NCBI GenBank assembly: GCA_947449835.1
Contig: CANFSZ010000002.1
Span: 53,436 to 117,435, forward strand
Origin: Opitutia bacterium
Lineage (GTDB): Bacteria; Verrucomicrobiota; Verrucomicrobiia; Opitutales; Opitutaceae
Length of the DNA stretch: 64,000 nt
Reading direction: 5' to 3'
Both the position numbers and the translations under genes were made by a program. Below, piece by piece: positions 52,549 through 63,247 of the stretch. The notes beneath the pieces are model-generated. The model ran no database searches, was not told the DNA's origin, and saw only the letters and a list, made by a program, of their open reading frames with translations. Each line of letters starts with the position of its first letter. The stretch's first letter is position 1.

Positions 52549-53802
52549 TCAACGCAACGAAAGCGTGGCACCGTTCTCCGCACCCAAACGCAGCACATAA
52601 GCCAGCGGGCCTTTCACGCCGATTTCAAAGCCGACGGGTCCAACAGAAGTGCCGTCGAGCGCCGGACGCGCCTGGATCAAGACGCGCGCGGATTGTCCCC
52701 GCGAATCGCCTTCGGGCGTGAGCCGGATTTCGAGCGATTCGACTTTAAGCGCGGTGCGGCCGAGTTCGATCGCCACCAAGTCCGCATACCCCGGATTTAA
52801 AGGTGCCGCCCAGCGCGCCAGCGGTCCGAGCCACGTTGGCAACAACGCGAAGCGCTTGGGCACACTCGCACTTAGCAAACCCGGAGCCGAAGCTAGCCGC
52901 AACACCATCGGTTCATCTGGGACGAGGTCGAGCTGCCCGGCCCCGATCTGTAGCCCGAGCGCTTTGCTCCAGCCCAGTTGCAACGCGCCCTGCACGAGGC
53001 CTTGCGCCTCGGCCAAACCCGTGGGCACGAGCGCCACCACGTCGGCCAAGCCGATGCGCCGCATCTGTAAAGCCACCTGAATCACCGGCGGCGATAGCGG
53101 CAACGTAAACGGCGCCGCTTCGATTTCGCCGCCCGCAATCTCCACGCGCGCTTCCTCGATTTGCGGCAAAAGCCGTTCGTCCATGCGCGCCCGCACGAGT
53201 AAATTACGCGCCCCAAAACGCCCGGTCGCGATCGTGCCGATCGTCAATCGCAGCGGACTCACGCTCGACCAGCGCGCCGCGTTTTGCGCAAAAATAAAAT
53301 CTCCCGCCAACGCGATTTCCTCCAACGCCCAACCTTGCGCCGCATGCCGCACCGCACCGCGCCGCCACTCAAGCGTCACGCGACCCTCGAGTTGACCGCC
53401 GCGGATAACCCCATCGCCACGCAATTCAATTTCCCCCTCAGCCACGGCACCCGCGAGCGCCGAACTAAGCTGCGGCGCGAGGCGCGGGAGCCAAATAGCC
53501 GGATCCAAACGACCTTCGCGCAGAGTCCACGAGCCCACGTCGAGGTTGGGGTCGATGGCGACACGCATCTGGATACGCGCACCCGGCGCGTCAGCGAAAA
53601 GCTGCAGCTGCAAGCGCGCATCAGCCACGGTCGTGAGTTCGACGCGCCAGACGAGTTCGGGAGCCCAAGAAAATTTCAAAGCTTTCAGCGTGCCCCCAAG
53701 TTCACCGGCGAGCGTTGGCCCCACCGGTGACTGCGCTTGAGCCGGGGCCCAAGCGAGTAGCCCGCAAAGGGCGAAGAAAAAAACGGGACGATAAAAGCGC
53801 AT
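52549..53802 (-). CDS. ydbH: YdbH-like AsmA-family lipid-transport protein, half-length
   Basis: A 417-residue protein with a signal or anchor segment (FFFALCGLLAWAPAQA), then amphipathic beta-strand sequence throughout, as in AsmA-like bridges. The C-terminal half has the YdbH-type region (MRRIGLADVVALVPTGLAEA, GLVQGALQLGW) and ends with an open strand (AYVLRLGAENGATLSLR) where YnbE could add strands. E. coli YdbH is about 880 residues; this one is less than half. The gene starts ~100 bases after the glgP stop and is followed by ynbE and ydbL. Confidence 0.82.
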   Translation of the reverse strand: MRFYRPVFFFALCGLLAWAPAQAQSPVGPTLAGELGGTLKALKFSWAPELVWRVELTTVADARLQLQLFADAPGARIQMRVAIDPNLDVGSWTLREGRLDPAIWLPRLAPQLSSALAGAVAEGEIELRGDGVIRGGQLEGRVTLEWRRGAVRHAAQGWALEEIALAGDFIFAQNAARWSSVSPLRLTIGTIATGRFGARNLLVRARMDERLLPQIEEARVEIAGGEIEAAPFTLPLSPPVIQVALQMRRIGLADVVALVPTGLAEAQGLVQGALQLGWSKALGLQIGAGQLDLVPDEPMVLRLASAPGLLSASVPKRFALLPTWLGPLARWAAPLNPGYADLVAIELGRTALKVESLEIRLTPEGDSRGQSARVLIQARPALDGTSVGPVGFEIGVKGPLAYVLRLGAENGATLSLR

Positions 53803-53903
53803 CGGGCGTGGGCCGACGCATGACTTGGCGGAGCCCAGCGCGGCTGCCAATCCCCAAGCGCAGTCGTCGGCGCCGGGCCTGAGCACCCGGTGCGACGAGC
53901 GGC

Positions 53904-56429
53904 TCAAACCACCGGCACGGCGGGGAGATGCCAAATCTCTTCGGCGTATTCTCGAATGGTGCGGTCGCTGGAGAATTTGCCGAGGCGGGCGGTGTTGAGG
54001 ATCGCAGATTTCGCCCAACCGGCGCGGTCGCGATACGCGGCGTCGACTCGGGCTTGGGCGTCGCAATACGCGCGAAAATCGGCGAGCACGAGGAAGGGAT
54101 CGCCTTGGTGCAGCAGCGAAGCATGCACCGCGGAAAACGCGCCGGTTTCACCCAGGGTCCAGTAATCGCTGCCAAGCCAATCGATGACGGCGCGGAGTTC
54201 TTCGTCGGCGTGGTAGTAATCCCAGGGGTTGTACCCTTTGGTCCAAAGGGCTTCGACCTGATCGACGGTGAGGCCGAAGATAAAAATATTTTCCGCGCCG
54301 ACTTCTTCACCGATCTCGACGTTAGCACCGTCGAGGGTGCCGATCGTGAGCGCGCCGTTGAGGGCGAGTTTCATGTTGCCGGTGCCCGAGGCTTCTTTGC
54401 CGGCCGTAGAAATCTGCTCGGAGAGATCGGCGGCGGGGATGATTTTCTCCGCGAGCGAGACGCGGTAGTTGGGCAAAAAGACGACTTTGATTTTTCCGCC
54501 GATGCGCTCGTCAGCGTTGATGCGGGCGCCGATGGTATTGATCGCGCGAATGATATTTTTCGCGACGTCGTAACCGGGCGCAGCCTTGGCCGCGAAGACG
54601 AAAACGCGCGGGACGACATCGAGCGCGGGGTTCTGCAATAAGCGGCGGTAGAGCGCGAGAATGTGGAGCAGATTCAGGTGCTGCCGCTTGTATTCGTGGA
54701 GGCGTTTGATCTGAACGTCGAAAAGCGCATCGGGCGAAACGTCGATACCGCACTCGGCTTTGATGACGGCGGCGAGTTCCGCTTTATTGGCGCGCTTGAT
54801 GGCCATGAATTCGGCCTGAAACGCGGCGGAGTCCGCCGATTTTTCGAGGCCACGAAGCTGGGCGAGGTCACGCACCCATGCGTCGTTGCCGAGCGTGCGG
54901 GTGATGAGCGTGGAGAGGCGCGGGTTGCACTTAAGTAGCCAACGGCGAGGCGTGATGCCGTTGGTTTTGTTTTGAAATTTACCGGGAAACAGGGCGTCGA
55001 ATTCGGGGAAAAGATCTTTTTTGAGCAACGCGGTGTGCAGTGCGGCGACGCCGTTGACGGCGTGGGAACCCACAACGGAGAGATGCGCCATGCGGACCAT
55101 TTTCGGACCCTCTTCGTCGATGATGGAGCAGATACGTTTCTTGTGATTGTCGCCGGGCCAGCGGGCTTCGACGGCGACCATGTGATGCACATTGATCTCG
55201 TAGATAATCTGAAGATGGCGCGGTAGCACGCGCTCGAAAAGCGGCACGCTCCAACGCTCGAGCGCCTCGGGCAAGAGCGTGTGATTGGTGTAGGCGAAGG
55301 TCGCCGTGACGATCGGCCAAGCGAGCGCCCAGGGAAGGCCCTCTTCATCGAGCAATATCCGCATGAGCTCGACGACCGCGATGGCCGGATGCGTGTCGTT
55401 GAGTTGGACCGCGACTTTATCCGCAAAATTGTCCCAGGAATTCGCGGGATTACGACGATGCCGGCGAATGATGTCGCGCAAGGAACAGGCGACGAAAAAA
55501 TACTGCTGCACGAGACGGAGCTCTTTGCCATTTTCCGTTTTATCGTTGGGATACAGGACTTTTGAGATGGTCTCGCCGACGGCTTTTTCGCGCACGGCTT
55601 CGACATAACCGCCGCTATTGAATGCGGCCAAATCGAAGTCTTCCGTGGATTTGGAGGCCCAGAGCCGCAGCATGTTGACCGTTTGCGTGCCATAGCCAGC
55701 GGTGGGAATATCGTGCGGCACGCCTAAAATCGTCTTCGTGTCGACCCAGCGCGGGCGGTAGTGACCACGGTCGTCGAAGACATTTTCGACGCGCCCGAAG
55801 ATGCGGACTTCCTGCGTGTATTCCGGGCGAACCACTTCCCAAGGACTACCGAAAATGATCCAGTTATCCGGAGCTTCGACCTGGTGACCGTTCACAAACG
55901 ACTGCCGGAAAAGTCCAAACTCATAATAGATTCCGTAGCCCAGCGCGGGGTAATCCATCGTCGCGAGCGAATCGAGGAAGCACGCGGCAAGACGGCCGAG
56001 ACCGCCATTACCAAGCCCCATATCAACTTCGGACTCGCGGATTTTTTCAAAATCTTGCCCCAAGCCTTTGAGCGCGGCGTGGGCCGTATCGAGCAGACCC
56101 GTGGCCAGGAGGTTATTGCCGAAGAGTCGGCCCATGAGGTACTCGAGCGAAAAATAATAAACGCGGCGCACGTTCTGGGCGTTGTGCACGGCCTGCGTCG
56201 CGATCATGCGCTCATGAATCGTATCCCGCACCGCCAGCGCAGTGGCCACCCACCAGTCACGCGACGTGGCCGAGGCGGGATGCCGCGCCAGCGTCGAGGT
56301 GAGATGCCGCAAAATCAAAGCCCGGAAACTCGCCTCGCTCACGCCGGTATCCGCACCCGCAGCGGGCGCAGAACGAGCGGCAGCAGCGCCAGATGATGTG
56401 AGTTGGGATTTAGCGGCAGATTTGGCCAT
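53904..56429 (-). CDS. glgP: Glycogen/maltodextrin phosphorylase
   Basis: An 841-residue GT35 phosphorylase releasing glucose 1-phosphate from glycogen. Substrate/phosphate region: [17 protein letters not shown], and [18 protein letters not shown]. The pyridoxal-phosphate Lys is in [20 protein letters not shown], followed by DGANVEI. Length matches bacterial enzymes, and no regulatory N-terminal phosphorylation extension is evident (the first 25 residues are a Ser/Ala linker). It follows mutL by 79 bases on the same strand. Confidence 0.97.
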   Translation of the reverse strand: MAKSAAKSQLTSSGAAAARSAPAAGADTGVSEASFRALILRHLTSTLARHPASATSRDWWVATALAVRDTIHERMIATQAVHNAQNVRRVYYFSLEYLMGRLFGNNLLATGLLDTAHAALKGLGQDFEKIRESEVDMGLGNGGLGRLAACFLDSLATMDYPALGYGIYYEFGLFRQSFVNGHQVEAPDNWIIFGSPWEVVRPEYTQEVRIFGRVENVFDDRGHYRPRWVDTKTILGVPHDIPTAGYGTQTVNMLRLWASKSTEDFDLAAFNSGGYVEAVREKAVGETISKVLYPNDKTENGKELRLVQQYFFVACSLRDIIRRHRRNPANSWDNFADKVAVQLNDTHPAIAVVELMRILLDEEGLPWALAWPIVTATFAYTNHTLLPEALERWSVPLFERVLPRHLQIIYEINVHHMVAVEARWPGDNHKKRICSIIDEEGPKMVRMAHLSVVGSHAVNGVAALHTALLKKDLFPEFDALFPGKFQNKTNGITPRRWLLKCNPRLSTLITRTLGNDAWVRDLAQLRGLEKSADSAAFQAEFMAIKRANKAELAAVIKAECGIDVSPDALFDVQIKRLHEYKRQHLNLLHILALYRRLLQNPALDVVPRVFVFAAKAAPGYDVAKNIIRAINTIGARINADERIGGKIKVVFLPNYRVSLAEKIIPAADLSEQISTAGKEASGTGNMKLALNGALTIGTLDGANVEIGEEVGAENIFIFGLTVDQVEALWTKGYNPWDYYHADEELRAVIDWLGSDYWTLGETGAFSAVHASLLHQGDPFLVLADFRAYCDAQARVDAAYRDRAGWAKSAILNTARLGKFSSDRTIREYAEEIWHLPAVPVV

Positions 56430-56508
56430 GGTATAAATAGAACGTACTAACAGGATTCATGCCAGCGTCGGGATGAGTCCGGCGGTTAATTTTTTGCGAC
56501 AAATCCGA

Positions 56509-58302
56509 TTATTTCTGAAATCGCCGCGCCAACTCGCCATGATTCAGCTCGATAAAGGTAGGGCGGCCGGACGGACTCGTCAGCGGGGTACGCGTCGCAA
56601 ACAACTCGGCGACAAGCGCACGTAACGCTGCTTCCGCAGGCGCGGTCGGCAAGCGAATCGCTTTGGCCGCGGAGATACGCGCGAGCTCTTCCCGCGCGAG
56701 AGCGAGATTGCCCTCGGGCAGACGACCTTCACGCAGCGCCCCGAGCACATCCCGCACGAAGGGTTCAGCATCCGCCGGCTCCATCCACGTCGGCACGGCT
56801 TCGATCCGGAAAAAATTACGCCCAAATTCTCCGATTTCAAAACCGTGACCGCAGAGAAATTTCGTTCGATCGATCAACAACGCCGCGGCAATGGGATCAA
56901 TCTCCAGCGGAATAGGTAACAACAGGCGCTGGCTGGGCACCGAGCCGGAGGTGAATTGCGCGACCAGTCGGTCAAACCAGATGCGCTCATGCGCAGCTCG
57001 CCGATCGAGCAAGACGAGCCCAGCCGACGTCTCGAACAAAGCATAACTACCATGCGCCAGACCGATAAATCTCCATGAGCTCATGGAGATTTCATGACGC
57101 GCCTCTCGATCACTCAACTCTGACGCAACCGGCGGCTGGGGACTCGCAGTCGCCACCGGCACCGCTATGGCCGCGCGAATCGGCGCGGGGATTGGCGCGG
57201 CGAAAAATCGCGGCACCGGCGCAGGCACGACGAGCGGCGCCAAACCCGCCGGCAACGTTACCGCTTCGCCGGGCCTAATCGCTTTAGCCTCCACCACCGG
57301 TACGACGGGCGCACCGAGCTCGCGCAGACGTTGCAACACACTGCGAATCACAAAGCCACGCACCTGCGGCTCGCTGCGAAAACGCACTTCGCGTTTAGCT
57401 GGATGCACGTTGACGTCTACCGCCGCTGGATCGCATTCGAAAAATACAAATGCCAACGGGTACCGCCCCTTCGGCAGCGATTCATGATAACTCTCGATGA
57501 GCGCGTAGTTGAGCGTACGACTGTCCACCGGACGACCGTTTACGAAAACAATCATCTCATGGCGCGTCGCCCGCCCCACTCCGGGGCGACCGATCAAGCC
57601 CGAGAGTTTCGAACCCGGCTCGACGCTCTCGATCGCGATGAGCGAGTCGGCGATCTGTTGACCAAAAATTTCCGTCACGCGCTCGGCCAACGTCGAACAT
57701 TCCGGCGAACGAAAAATCACCCGGCCGTCCTCGATGAGCGTAAACGCCACCTGCGGGCTCGCGAGCGCGTAAAGCCGCACGCAGTGCACGATATGCGCGG
57801 CTTCGGTCGCGTCGGTTTTGAGGAATTTCCGGCGCGCCGGCACAGAATTAAAAAGATGCGTCACCTCCATCCGCGTGCCGACGGGGCGACCACAATCGCG
57901 GACGTGCACAAACTTCCCGCCGTTGATCAAAATCTCCGTACCCACATCACTATCGGCGACGCGCGTCTGGAGTTCAAAGCGCGACACGCTCGCGATCGAG
58001 GGCAACGCCTCACCGCGAAAACCAAACGAATGCAAACGATCCAAGTCCGCCGCTTCGGCGATCTTGCTGGTGGCGTGGCGTTCCAGCGCGAGCAACGCAT
58101 CATCCCGCGTCATGCCCGAGCCATTATCCTCGATGCGCATCAACGAACGACCGCCATGACGAAACTCGACCTCGATCCGCGTCGCGCCGGCGTCGAGGGC
58201 ATTTTCCACCAGTTCTTTTACCACCGCAGCCGGGCGCTCAATCACCTCGCCAGCGGCGATCTGATTAGCGACTCGATCGGGAAGAATACGAACTTTGGCC
58301 AT
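56509..58302 (-). CDS. mutL: DNA mismatch repair protein MutL with degenerate endonuclease motifs
   Basis: A 597-residue MutL. The GHKL ATPase is complete: VVKELVENALDAGAT, IEDNGSGM, and FGFRGEALPSIASV. In the C-terminal domain the endonuclease motif DQHAxxERxxxE reads DRRAAHERIWFD (residues 433-444), so its Gln and His are Arg and the last Glu is Asp. CPHGRP is SPSGRP. The usual AC-x-A element is AKAIRL. Those are metal-site residues in MutL homologues that nick DNA. Dimerisation elements remain. Its linker (~335-395) is Pro/Ala-rich. mutS is not in the window. Confidence 0.96.
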   Translation of the reverse strand: MAKVRILPDRVANQIAAGEVIERPAAVVKELVENALDAGATRIEVEFRHGGRSLMRIEDNGSGMTRDDALLALERHATSKIAEAADLDRLHSFGFRGEALPSIASVSRFELQTRVADSDVGTEILINGGKFVHVRDCGRPVGTRMEVTHLFNSVPARRKFLKTDATEAAHIVHCVRLYALASPQVAFTLIEDGRVIFRSPECSTLAERVTEIFGQQIADSLIAIESVEPGSKLSGLIGRPGVGRATRHEMIVFVNGRPVDSRTLNYALIESYHESLPKGRYPLAFVFFECDPAAVDVNVHPAKREVRFRSEPQVRGFVIRSVLQRLRELGAPVVPVVEAKAIRPGEAVTLPAGLAPLVVPAPVPRFFAAPIPAPIRAAIAVPVATASPQPPVASELSDREARHEISMSSWRFIGLAHGSYALFETSAGLVLLDRRAAHERIWFDRLVAQFTSGSVPSQRLLLPIPLEIDPIAAALLIDRTKFLCGHGFEIGEFGRNFFRIEAVPTWMEPADAEPFVRDVLGALREGRLPEGNLALAREELARISAAKAIRLPTAPAEAALRALVAELFATRTPLTSPSGRPTFIELNHGELARRFQK

Positions 58303-58362
58303 CGGAACAGGAAAAGGAAACCGAGATGAATCCCGGAAAACGCGGCAAACGGAAGCGCGGAA

Positions 58363-59766
58363 TTATTTCCGCTCGGCCCGCGGCGGCGCGACCTCGCGCC
58401 CGAGACTTTTGGCATCGATAAGATTCACGAGGTAAGAGGCCGCCCGAAAGGGATTAAGGACAGCGTTGCCGATGATGATAGGATCCACGTGTGTTTTCGT
58501 ATCCTCACGGAGTCGCGCAAAAAGCACTGACAAAACACAGCAGCAAACCAACACGCTCGCGAAAAAAACCTGGAAGAGCTCGACGTTGATCCCTGGTGCC
58601 CCGGCCGGCCCCGTGCTCTTTAAAACCATCCCCCAAAGAATCGGCGTGCACCCACCGACACAGGCAATCGCCGCGCCGTGGATAGAAATATACAGCGCAC
58701 GTTCACCCTCCGGAGAAACTTTTGGCAGATAATGCAAATTGGCGATATTCCAACACACCGCGCCGAGCCCGATGATGAAATAAATTCCGCCCATCACCAT
58801 GGCGCCGCCAATAAATTCGCGCAAATAAAGCCCCCATAGCACCGCCGCCACCGCGACCAACCCGAGCGACACCAGAAAAAACGCCCGTGCCCCCACCGCA
58901 TCAATTCTCCGACGGATCAACCAAGCCCCGGCGATGACTCCACAGTAGCGCAAGACCTCAAATTGCATGATCCGCCCCGGCGTCAGATTTCCGCCGACTT
59001 TGAGATAATATGCAGCGAACGGCGGGATCGGCGTCGTAATCACCGCGTACCAAACCGCCAGCCAAAGATAGCGCCGAAACTCCGAAGGCGCGAACAACAG
59101 CCGCGGTGTGTCACGCAACACCGAACGCAGACTGACCGCCGGCGGACGCGCGATATCCGGCAGGCGTTTCAACGAATAATAACTGAGCGTCGAGCCGAGC
59201 AACGCGATCACGTACTGCACCAGCAAGGCCGTATAAATCGGCAGCCACGCAAAGAGTCCCGCGCACGCGATCAACGCCCCCACTCCGCCGATGCCCGAGA
59301 AAAATTGATCACTCGCAAAATACCGGCCCTGCACCCGCGGCGGCAACAGACCCATCAACCACGTCGTCATGGCCGAGGCCCCGATTGACCGAAAAAAACA
59401 AAAGAAAAACACACTCCAAACCAACGTCGCCACCATCCACGGCTGGCCCGTCTCTGGCGCGAGCACCGCCAGCCACACCGGCAACACGAGGAAAAAACTG
59501 CGGATTCCCCAACCACCCAAAGTCACGCGCTTGAAACCAAAATGCGGCAAAAGTGCCGTCGCCGCGACCTGCACCGGCGTGAGCAAAAACACAAACGAGT
59601 ACGCCAATCCCACTTGAAACGAAGAAGCCCCGAGCCGCTCCGCGAACAGCACCATCGGCGTACCAATCGCGATCTGCCACGTCAGCGCATTGAAAAAACC
59701 GAACGACAAACCCGCGCGATACGGCGCAAGTTCGGGATCAGATTTAGCGGTGGGAAACAACGACAC
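58363..59766 (-). CDS. Major facilitator superfamily transporter
   Basis: A 467-residue inner-membrane protein with about twelve helices. The amphipathic start SDPELAPYRAGLSFGFFNAL and the central cytoplasmic loop (YSLKRLPDIARPPAVSLRSV) fit an MFS drug- or metabolite-type transporter. A conserved loop-2 motif GFKRVTLGG is present in relaxed form. Substrate unknown. It lies 33 bases after argH on the same strand, probably in one transcript with argH and mutL. Confidence 0.85.
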   Translation of the reverse strand: MSLFPTAKSDPELAPYRAGLSFGFFNALTWQIAIGTPMVLFAERLGASSFQVGLAYSFVFLLTPVQVAATALLPHFGFKRVTLGGWGIRSFFLVLPVWLAVLAPETGQPWMVATLVWSVFFFCFFRSIGASAMTTWLMGLLPPRVQGRYFASDQFFSGIGGVGALIACAGLFAWLPIYTALLVQYVIALLGSTLSYYSLKRLPDIARPPAVSLRSVLRDTPRLLFAPSEFRRYLWLAVWYAVITTPIPPFAAYYLKVGGNLTPGRIMQFEVLRYCGVIAGAWLIRRRIDAVGARAFFLVSLGLVAVAAVLWGLYLREFIGGAMVMGGIYFIIGLGAVCWNIANLHYLPKVSPEGERALYISIHGAAIACVGGCTPILWGMVLKSTGPAGAPGINVELFQVFFASVLVCCCVLSVLFARLREDTKTHVDPIIIGNAVLNPFRAASYLVNLIDAKSLGREVAPPRAERK

Positions 59767-59799
59767 AAGAACGCCCGCGGCGGCGCAGCCGATCAGCGA

Positions 59800-61200
59800 T
59801 TATTTTAGAGCTTTTTGCCAACGAGCAAACTGCTTCGCGACCTGCTTCGGCCCGGGCATGCCCGTACCCGTACGCTTCGCGAGCGCCCGCTTGAGGTCGA
59901 ACACCTCGAGCCAATCGTCGCCGTAAGCCGGATTGATTTTCTGCACTTCAACCGTGGGCAATTGATTAAGCGGCAGACCGAGTTTCTCGGCGAGCTTCAC
60001 GATGTCGCCGACCGCATGATGCGCTTGGCGAAACGGCACACCACGCAACACGAGATAATCGGCCAAATCCGTCGCCAACAACGCCGGGTCCGCCACCGCG
60101 GCCGCGCAACGTTCTCGATGTAACGTCATGCCACCGATGGTTCCCGCGAGCACATCGGCGCAAAGCGCGGTTTGATCAAAACTGTCGAACACCGGCGGTT
60201 TGTCCTCCTGCAAATCGCGATTGTACGTGAGCGGCAAGCCCTTCGCGAGCGTGAGCAGCGTATGGAGATTGCCCTGCAAGCGCGCAGATTTGCCGCGGAG
60301 CAATTCGCACGAATCGGGATTTTTTTTCTGCGGCATCAGCGAGGAGCCCGTGCAAAACGCGTCGGGTAGCTCGATGAATTTGAACTCCGTGCTACTCCAC
60401 AAAATCAGATCCTCCGCGATGCGCGACATATGCACGCCAAACGTCGCACACGCCGCCGCGAACTCGATGAACAGATCGCGGTCGGCGACGGTGTCCATGG
60501 AGTTTTGCGTGACCTGCGGACGACCCTTGGCGTCGACGAAACCGAGAGCCTTGGCGGTAAATTCGCGATCAATCGGCAACGTCGTGCCGGCGATCGCCCC
60601 CGAGCCCAACGGGCACCAATTAGCGTGCGCGGCGACGTCGGCGAGACGCGCGCGATCACGTTGGAGCATTTCCATCCAAGCGAACAAATGATGCGCAAGA
60701 TACACCGGCTGCGCGCGCTGTAAATGCGTGTAGCCAGGGATCAACACGTCGCGATTAGCCGTCGCGACAGCGAGCAAGGCGCGTTGGGTGCCGAGAATTT
60801 TTTCGCCCAAAACCGTTGTGGCGTGCTTAAACCAGAGGCGCATGTCCGTCGCGACTTGGTCGTTACGGCTGCGCGCGGTGTGCAGCTTGGCGGCGGCGGG
60901 CACGCGCTGCGTCAGCGCCTGCTCGATGTTCATGTGCACATCCTCGAGCTTGATTTCCCATTTAAATTTACCCGCGGAAATTTCCGCCAAAATCGCGTCG
61001 AGGCCGGCATGGATCGCCGCGCGTTCCTTCGGGGAGATCAGGCCAACATGCGCGAGCATTGCCGAATGGGCCTTGCTGCCCGCGATGTCGAACGGAGCGA
61101 GACGGTGGTCAAACGAGACGGACTCGCTGAACCGGAGCATCAATTCGGCGGGGCCCGCGGTGAAGCGGCTGCCCCAGGTGACTTGTGAAGACTTGGCCAT
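59800..61200 (-). CDS. argH: Argininosuccinate lyase
   Basis: A 466-residue fumarase-superfamily enzyme cleaving argininosuccinate to arginine and fumarate. [20 protein letters not shown] is the start, [17 protein letters not shown] the active-site region, and [12 protein letters not shown] the fumarase signature loop. ATG 61200 is chosen; an open 26-codon stretch upstream is not ArgH-like. argG is not in the window. It is divergent from the small secreted protein gene, with about 87 bases between starts. Confidence 0.96.
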   Translation of the reverse strand: MAKSSQVTWGSRFTAGPAELMLRFSESVSFDHRLAPFDIAGSKAHSAMLAHVGLISPKERAAIHAGLDAILAEISAGKFKWEIKLEDVHMNIEQALTQRVPAAAKLHTARSRNDQVATDMRLWFKHATTVLGEKILGTQRALLAVATANRDVLIPGYTHLQRAQPVYLAHHLFAWMEMLQRDRARLADVAAHANWCPLGSGAIAGTTLPIDREFTAKALGFVDAKGRPQVTQNSMDTVADRDLFIEFAAACATFGVHMSRIAEDLILWSSTEFKFIELPDAFCTGSSLMPQKKNPDSCELLRGKSARLQGNLHTLLTLAKGLPLTYNRDLQEDKPPVFDSFDQTALCADVLAGTIGGMTLHRERCAAAVADPALLATDLADYLVLRGVPFRQAHHAVGDIVKLAEKLGLPLNQLPTVEVQKINPAYGDDWLEVFDLKRALAKRTGTGMPGPKQVAKQFARWQKALK

Positions 61201-61287
61201 GGTTGATGCCGAGCACACGCCGAGGCACGCCGTCGCGCAACGCGAAAGAGAGTTTGCCCGACCGGACACCTCCGGCACGATAGGAGC

Positions 61288-61737
61288 ATGTTTTCACGCG
61301 GTTTAATCGTAGGCTTGGTGCTGGGCGTCGCCACCCTCGCAGCAGCGCCAGATCCCCATGCTGCCGTAGAAATCGCGCCCGCCAAAACCTCGATTTACAT
61401 CGGCAACGTCACTATGACCATGCCGACATTTCACCGCAACGACGCTCGTTACGATTCGAGCTACACGGCGCGAGTGTTTCCTTATTTTTTTTACAACGAA
61501 CGTGGCTCCCTCGCGATCGAGTTCACCGACGAACAACTCACCCGCCTAGATCGAGGCGAACGGGTGGATTTTCGCGGCCAAGCCAAGAGCGAATCCGGCG
61601 AACCCCGCCGGATCGAAGGCCACGCGACGCCGACAGATGCGACGAGCGGAAAAATCAAAGTCCGCGTTTTTGTGACCGCAAAAATCGAACTGATTTTCAA
61701 CACCACGTATCGTTTCACGCCTCCGACGCGCCCGTAA
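61288..61737 (+). CDS. Small secreted protein of unknown function
   Basis: A 149-residue protein with a signal peptide ([16 protein letters not shown]). The mature part is beta-rich ([57 protein letters not shown]) and soluble, suggesting a small beta-sandwich. I recognise no domain. It ends 27 bases before the 3' end of the tRNA-Arg gene, which lies on the other strand, and is probably monocistronic. Confidence 0.72.
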   Translation: MFSRGLIVGLVLGVATLAAAPDPHAAVEIAPAKTSIYIGNVTMTMPTFHRNDARYDSSYTARVFPYFFYNERGSLAIEFTDEQLTRLDRGERVDFRGQAKSESGEPRRIEGHATPTDATSGKIKVRVFVTAKIELIFNTTYRFTPPTRP

Positions 61738-61764
61738 AGAGACGCTCGACGTGATTGATTAAAT

Positions 61765-61841
61765 TGGCGCGGTGGAGGTGACTCGAACACCCGACCGGCG
61801 GTTTAGAAAACCGCTGCTCTATCCAGCTGAGCTACCACCGC
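61765..61841 (-). tRNA. tRNA-Arg (anticodon UCU)
   Basis: A 77-base minus-strand tRNA. The acceptor arm GCGGTGG pairs with CCACCGC; the D-arm has AGCTGGATAGAGC. The anticodon stem is GCGGT/ACCGC around TTTCTAA, which gives TCT. The T-arm has GGGTGTTCGAGTCACC. Discriminator G and encoded CCA follow at 61768-61765. Confidence 0.95.
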
Positions 61842-62272
61842 AAAATGTTATGAAAATTTATTTTAAGCGATCTTTAGATCCCAGGAAATTCTTTCTAATC
61901 ATCCGTAGTTGTAACCCTAGATTTGGCCAGAATCCAAATCCAGGAGACCTACGCTAGAACTTACGAATCACCACTCCTTGCAGAAAGTTGAGGGGCACCT
62001 ATTTCGCCGAAAATCATGACCTGATTTCTACCTCGTTCGAAAAACATCGGGCAAGCAGTATCGCTGTTTCACAAAAGAACCATAACACAAAATTAAAAGC
62101 CGCAGCGTCCATCACGGCGTCTTCTTGAACACTCGCCTCAGAATCGCGCAGATTTCGATAGGGTCTTCCCCAACGGGACTAGAACTGATCTTGGTTAAAC
62201 TAAACCCCATGAAATTCTCCGCTAAAACGTTCTCCGCTCGTTTTGCTTAAAAAAACTCTTAACCAGCTAAGC
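61842..62272 (+). other. A+T-richer intergenic stretch before the epimerase gene
   Basis: About 430 bases without a credible gene. The composition is visibly lower in G+C than the flanking genes. The left end holds the upstream (promoter) side of tRNA-Arg. Near the right end, 62209-62250 could encode 13 residues (MKFSAKTFSARFA) with a direct repeat of TTCTCCGCT, but nothing shows it is translated. No terminator or known riboswitch is recognised. Confidence 0.5.
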
Positions 62273-63193
62273 ATGAATCAACGCATCCTTTTCACCGGTG
62301 GCTCGGGCAAAGCCGGGCGCCATGTCCTTCCATGGCTCGCGCAGCACGGTTATCAGATTCTCAATTTTGATCGCGTAGCCTTTGAACATCCGCACATCCC
62401 GACGCTGTTGGGCGATATCACCGACGGTAGCCAAGTCTTCAATGCGATGACCTCGCACTTCGGTTTTGCTGGCTACGAACGCGGCCATCCGCCGGGACCG
62501 GTGGATGCCGTGGTGCATTTTGCCGCGGTCCCGCGCGTGTTGCTTCAGCCGGATAACGAAACTTTTCGCGTCAACGTCATGGGGACTTACCATGTCATCG
62601 AAGCCGCCATGAAACTCGGGATTCGCAAAGTCATCATCGCATCGAGCGAGACGACCTACGGCGTGTGCTTCGCTGAAGGAGACAAGGACTACCACGCCTT
62701 TCCGCTGGAGGAAAACTACGACAGCGACCCGATGGACAGCTACGGCCTCTCCAAAGTGCTTAACGAGAAAACCTCACGCGCCTTTGCTGCTCGATTCCAG
62801 GCCGATCTCTACGCGCTGCGCATCGGCAACGTGATCGAGCCCCACGAGTATAACCGTTTCCCGAGCTTCATCGCTCAGCCCCTATTGCGGAAACGAAATG
62901 CTTGGAGCTACATCGACGCCCGAGATCTCGCCCAAATCGTCCATCTCTGCCTGCAGAAAAACGGTCTTGGTTTTCAGGTGTTCAACGCCGTGAACGACAC
63001 CATCACCGCCGACGGGCCGACCGCCGAATTTCTCAAAAAATGGTGCCCGAAAACGCCCCACACGCGACCCTTGACGGGCGATGAAGCACCTCTATCCAAC
63101 CGCAAAATCCGTGAGGTTCTCGGCTTCAAAGAGGAGCATAATTGGCGGGACGAAGTGCGGGCGCTCAAGCCGACAAATCCAGTTTCTGCCTGA
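62273..63193 (+). CDS. NAD-dependent epimerase/dehydratase (extended SDR)
   Basis: A 306-residue extended short-chain dehydrogenase. The nucleotide-binding loop is ILFTGGSGKAGRHV. VDAVVHFAAVPRVLLQPDNE is the downstream Rossmann strand, SSETTYGV the catalytic Ser/Thr strand, and DSYGLSKVLNE the Tyr-Lys pair. The C-terminal substrate region contains RIGNVIEPHEYNRF and KRNAWSYIDARDLAQ. It resembles a well-conserved family of sugar- or uronate-type oxidoreductases of unsettled substrate. ATG 62273 is chosen; ten more codons are open upstream. It is followed by an intergenic inverted repeat. Confidence 0.88.
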   Translation: MNQRILFTGGSGKAGRHVLPWLAQHGYQILNFDRVAFEHPHIPTLLGDITDGSQVFNAMTSHFGFAGYERGHPPGPVDAVVHFAAVPRVLLQPDNETFRVNVMGTYHVIEAAMKLGIRKVIIASSETTYGVCFAEGDKDYHAFPLEENYDSDPMDSYGLSKVLNEKTSRAFAARFQADLYALRIGNVIEPHEYNRFPSFIAQPLLRKRNAWSYIDARDLAQIVHLCLQKNGLGFQVFNAVNDTITADGPTAEFLKKWCPKTPHTRPLTGDEAPLSNRKIREVLGFKEEHNWRDEVRALKPTNPVSA

Positions 63194-63247
63194 TCGGTGA
63201 ACCGCTAAAACGGGGCGTATCCGCGTCGGGTTTTAAACTGAAACGCA

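Noticed and set aside
61842..62272. Integrated element or attachment site next to tRNA-Arg
   Set aside because: The A+T-richer stretch lies on the 5' side of the tRNA. No integrase and no duplicated tRNA 3' end can be seen.
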